From positions 1-9,571 of the forward strand of contig JAYSRU010000209.1 of NCBI GenBank assembly GCA_043720875.1: DNA of 9,571 nucleotides. Direction: 5' to 3'. The DNA is from JAYSRU01 sp043720875 (GTDB taxonomy: Bacteria; Bacteroidota; Bacteroidia; Flavobacteriales_D; Crocinitomicaceae). Positions 6,608-9,571 of the stretch are shown one piece after another (position 1 is the first letter of the stretch; every line of letters starts with the position of its first letter). A program made the translations under genes and the position numbers. Below the pieces are notes generated by a model. It was not told the DNA's origin. It ran no database searches and worked only from the letters and a program-made list of their open reading frames with translations.

Positions 6608-9571
6608 ATGCGTATCAATTTTAATATCGTAATACATTTGTTCTTGCTGAGTTTTGGTTTATTAACCACTACTGGTCATGCTCAAAATTCCAAAAATTAT
6701 GGTCGATACCCAAGTAAATCCTTTACAAACAAAGATTTACCAGAACCCGGACAATTTTCCAGCACCTGTCAAGGTGAGGATGGCACTTTGTTTTTTACCA
6801 CTACAGCATCTATTTTAAGTTTTGATGGTAGTAATTGGCAAAAAATCAATTCTGAAGTACGTAAAAACAAAGCCGAAAATGAAATTCTTAGCAAAGGGGC
6901 GGCGTGGATAATAATAAAAACCAAAAATGACAAAATTCTTGTCGGAAAATCAAACAATTTCGGCTACTTAGAAGTAAACAGCATTGGAGAATACATTTAC
7001 AAGGCCTATAAAATATCAACCAAAGAAGATGAGATAGGTGACGTTTATAACATTGTTGAACTTGGTAAAGAGAAATTCCTATATATCGCTGAGAAAGGCT
7101 TGTACCTTGTTGAACAAGGCAAAGTTTCAAAGCTGAACAGTCCAATACAAGCAAGCAACACGGTAAAAACTTCAACTGAACTTAAACGACACGTGCTTTT
7201 AGTTTCTCGGCACATAGAAACGCGTATCCCAACGTATTATCTTTTTGATAAAACAACTCTGAAAACAACTGAATTTAAGGCACCTCCTCATATTGAACTA
7301 AAAAATGTAAGAGCTTCATACCTAAGAAACGACACGACATTTTTATTTGACATCAATTTTAAAACCTTCTATATCGTCCAAAATGGAGATCAATACTTTT
7401 GGAACGATGTAACAGCTAACCCCTTTCCTGAGTTAAACACCTACAATGTTGTTCATTTGACCGAACATAAAAACAGCTTATTCGTTGCAACTGACGGAAA
7501 GGGTGTATTAGAGGTAGATAAATTTTCTGGGAAAATTATTAGAATTTACAACGACCTAGATAATTTACAAGATTTAGTTGTCAATTATTTATTTTTTGAC
7601 AAACTATCTAACCTTTGGTGCCTACAAGATATTGGTGTTCACTTTCTAGAACTCTCTTCCCCTATCACCTCTTTTTCAAAACTAGACGGTATCAAGGCTG
7701 CCAATTTATTAAATATTTCATTTGTGAATCAAATGCCTGTTATTGCAACAACAAGCGGTTTGTATTCCTCAAAAAAAGAAGGAAATAACTATATTTTTGA
7801 AAAATCAAACCTGCTCAACGAAGCATGTTTTCAAGTGAGTGAATACCGCATAAGTTCCACTGTCAAGAAAACGATTGCTGTTGCTGGAAGCGCAATTTTC
7901 GAAATCGATATAGCGACAGGAAAAGCAACATATATTTGTGATTTTTACGCTTGGATAATTGAGCAATCCAAAATTGATCCTACCGTTTTTTATGTAGGAC
8001 TAGAAGACGGACTTGGTCAAATTAGGTATGTGAATGGTGCATGGGAAAGTAAAATTTTGCTTGAAATTCCAGAATCTAAGAGTATCAGTATTGCACAACA
8101 TAACGGCAAAGTCTATTTCACTTCCGAAAAAGATGGATTTTTTGAATATGACATAGCTACTAAAAAACATAAAAAATATGCAATTGACCCAACTGTTCTT
8201 TTCAAGAATGACAAGGATAAAGTGAATAGAATAAAAAAGGAAATGATTGGTGCGAGTTATTACCTGTCGATATATAACAACTCCTTATTTATCGGAACAA
8301 CTTTTGGGTTATACACCTTTGATTTTAAAACACGGGTAATTAAACCATTTGACGCTATTGATACTAAATTTGGAGAATATTTTACAGTCACTAGACTGTC
8401 GACGGTCGGAAACAAATTATGGGTTTCGGCCGAAATCAGAACCACTATTAAGGATAGAAAGAATTCATTTGAAACTGGCTATTTAGAAAGAAGTAACGGC
8501 AAATACGTATGGACATCTTGGCCTTTGTCATTTTTCGGTAACACCAGTGTTATTTTAGGAATTGCGAATGAATCAGAAAACAATACTTGGTTAAGCGCGA
8601 GTGATTGTATCTATATTTATAACGAATCAAAAATCAAGAACTTGCTTAAACCGTATAGGACTTTTATTTCCAAAATGTCTAACGCTGGAACTGTAGTTGC
8701 TTACAACATTACGCATAAACAACTCGCTGAAGCGGTCAATTTCAATGGTAATAAATTGTCATTCACTTTCCATACAGATATCTTTTTAGCAGGAGCAATG
8801 CTTTATAAGTATAGATTGAATGGCTACAATGACTGGTCGGAATGGAGCAATTTGAATACCGCCAATTTCGAAAAACTTTCTGAAGGTACTTATTCACTAG
8901 AAGTGATTTCAAAGAACATTTATAATCAAGAAAGTATTCCTTGTAATTTCGAATTCACAATTTCTCCACCTTGGTTCAGATCATGGTGGGCATACACGCT
9001 TTACATCATCATTGGTATTCTTATTATTATCGGAATCACTAAATTATCTACACAGCGCGTTGTATCTCAAAACATAAAACTAGAAAGTACAGTTAAAGAG
9101 CGTACGCAAGAAATTGAACACCAAAAAGAAGAAATTGAAAAGAAAAACAATGACATTTTAGATTCTATCATTTATGCAAAAAGAATACAGCAAACCATTC
9201 TTCCAGCAGAAGATAAGTTAATGCGACATTTCAACGAGCATTTTGTTTTTTACAGACCCAAAGATATTGTTTCTGGAGATTTCTATTTTTCCAAACAAAT
9301 AGAATCCAAAATTATTTTCGCAGCCGTAGATTGTACAGGTCATGGCGTACCGGGTGCATTAGTAAGTATCGTTGGGAACAATGGATTATTGCGCGCTACA
9401 AATGAATTTAAATTGTCTAAGCCATCAGAAATCTTAGATAAATTGCGAGAAATTGTGATTACTTCATTCCGTGCACAAGGTCAATCCGACGTAAAAGATG
9501 GAATGGACATATCACTTTGTTCTTACGACAAAGAAACACTTATCTTGGAGTTTGCAGGAGCAAATAATGAG
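6608..9571 (+). CDS. Propeller/Y_Y_Y sensor with SpoIIE-type serine phosphatase output (3' partial)
   Basis: At least 988 codons run open to the window end. From the ATG at 6608 the protein starts with a good signal peptide (hydrophobic LFLLSFGLL, cleavage after GHAQ near residue 26). An in-frame ATG at 6590 would add six residues and weaken the signal's n-region, so 6608 is preferred. Residues about 45-700 are a divergent beta-propeller-like periplasmic region with spaced motifs such as LFVATDGKG (291), VIATTSGLY (378) and LFIGTTFGLY (560). A Y_Y_Y-type domain (about 710-785, with YKYRLNGYNDWSEW) precedes one transmembrane helix (about 795-815), a charged coiled coil (822-865) and SIIYAKRIQQTILP. 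The cytoplasmic SpoIIE/PP2C domain follows, with likely metal ligands D891 (SGDFYF), D908 (VDCTGHGVPGA) and D967 (DGMD). It probably senses an extracellular cue and dephosphorylates a Ser/Thr-phosphorylated regulator; the partner is not in view. No histidine kinase domain lies between the helix and the phosphatase. Confidence 0.92.
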   Translation, partial: MRINFNIVIHLFLLSFGLLTTTGHAQNSKNYGRYPSKSFTNKDLPEPGQFSSTCQGEDGTLFFTTTASILSFDGSNWQKINSEVRKNKAENEILSKGAAWIIIKTKNDKILVGKSNNFGYLEVNSIGEYIYKAYKISTKEDEIGDVYNIVELGKEKFLYIAEKGLYLVEQGKVSKLNSPIQASNTVKTSTELKRHVLLVSRHIETRIPTYYLFDKTTLKTTEFKAPPHIELKNVRASYLRNDTTFLFDINFKTFYIVQNGDQYFWNDVTANPFPELNTYNVVHLTEHKNSLFVATDGKGVLEVDKFSGKIIRIYNDLDNLQDLVVNYLFFDKLSNLWCLQDIGVHFLELSSPITSFSKLDGIKAANLLNISFVNQMPVIATTSGLYSSKKEGNNYIFEKSNLLNEACFQVSEYRISSTVKKTIAVAGSAIFEIDIATGKATYICDFYAWIIEQSKIDPTVFYVGLEDGLGQIRYVNGAWESKILLEIPESKSISIAQHNGKVYFTSEKDGFFEYDIATKKHKKYAIDPTVLFKNDKDKVNRIKKEMIGASYYLSIYNNSLFIGTTFGLYTFDFKTRVIKPFDAIDTKFGEYFTVTRLSTVGNKLWVSAEIRTTIKDRKNSFETGYLERSNGKYVWTSWPLSFFGNTSVILGIANESENNTWLSASDCIYIYNESKIKNLLKPYRTFISKMSNAGTVVAYNITHKQLAEAVNFNGNKLSFTFHTDIFLAGAMLYKYRLNGYNDWSEWSNLNTANFEKLSEGTYSLEVISKNIYNQESIPCNFEFTISPPWFRSWWAYTLYIIIGILIIIGITKLSTQRVVSQNIKLESTVKERTQEIEHQKEEIEKKNNDILDSIIYAKRIQQTILPAEDKLMRHFNEHFVFYRPKDIVSGDFYFSKQIESKIIFAAVDCTGHGVPGALVSIVGNNGLLRATNEFKLSKPSEILDKLREIVITSFRAQGQSDVKDGMDISLCSYDKETLILEFAGANNE

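Noticed and set aside
6888..7175. A 95-residue reading frame on the - strand opposite the sensor gene.
   Set aside because: It has a Cys/Leu-rich shadow composition, shows no start signals, and lies opposite the uninterrupted sensor coding sequence.

Overview
The window looks like a piece of a Bacteroidota chromosome, most likely Flavobacteriales. The signs are AT-rich coding sequence, almost no Shine-Dalgarno sites, a TAnnTTTG-type promoter element, a secreted protein with a type IX secretion (T9SS) C-terminal sorting domain, and a propeller/Y_Y_Y/SpoIIE sensor protein of a kind common in this phylum. A Fluviicola/Crocinitomix-like organism would fit, but the genus is a guess. All recognised genes are on the + strand. 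I saw no tRNA, rRNA, CRISPR array or insertion sequence.

Region by region: (1) Nearly the first third, up to 3124, is one large exported protein. It is cut at its 5' end by the window edge, and only the tail of its signal peptide is visible. It is built as a duplicated module, [about 170-residue beta-rich domain + MopE-like metal-binding repeats] twice, with 7 and then 5 repeats, followed by a T9SS sorting tail. A near-perfect 15-bp hairpin with a T-run ends the transcript. (2) A single gene for an uncharacterised lipoprotein follows (3226-4011). (3) A promoter-like element leads into a two-gene polyamine operon: a fused S-adenosylmethionine decarboxylase-spermidine synthase (4133-5413) and, overlapping by one base (TAATG), an agmatinase-family ureohydrolase (5413-6468). 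Together they can take agmatine to spermidine, either through putrescine or, less conventionally, through N1-aminopropylagmatine. The arginine decarboxylase that would supply agmatine is not in the window. (4) From 6608 to the right edge runs the 5' part of a large membrane signalling protein: signal peptide, periplasmic propeller-like region, Y_Y_Y domain, one transmembrane helix, coiled coil and a cytoplasmic SpoIIE/PP2C serine phosphatase domain. It is cut by the window end.

The clearest biological unit is the polyamine operon. The surface protein, the lipoprotein and the phosphatase sensor are separate transcription units with no obvious functional link to it. I did not find a convincing wholly new system. 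The points most worth checking are the SpeD-SpeE fusion coupled to a divergent ureohydrolase, and the duplicated architecture of the secreted repeat protein.
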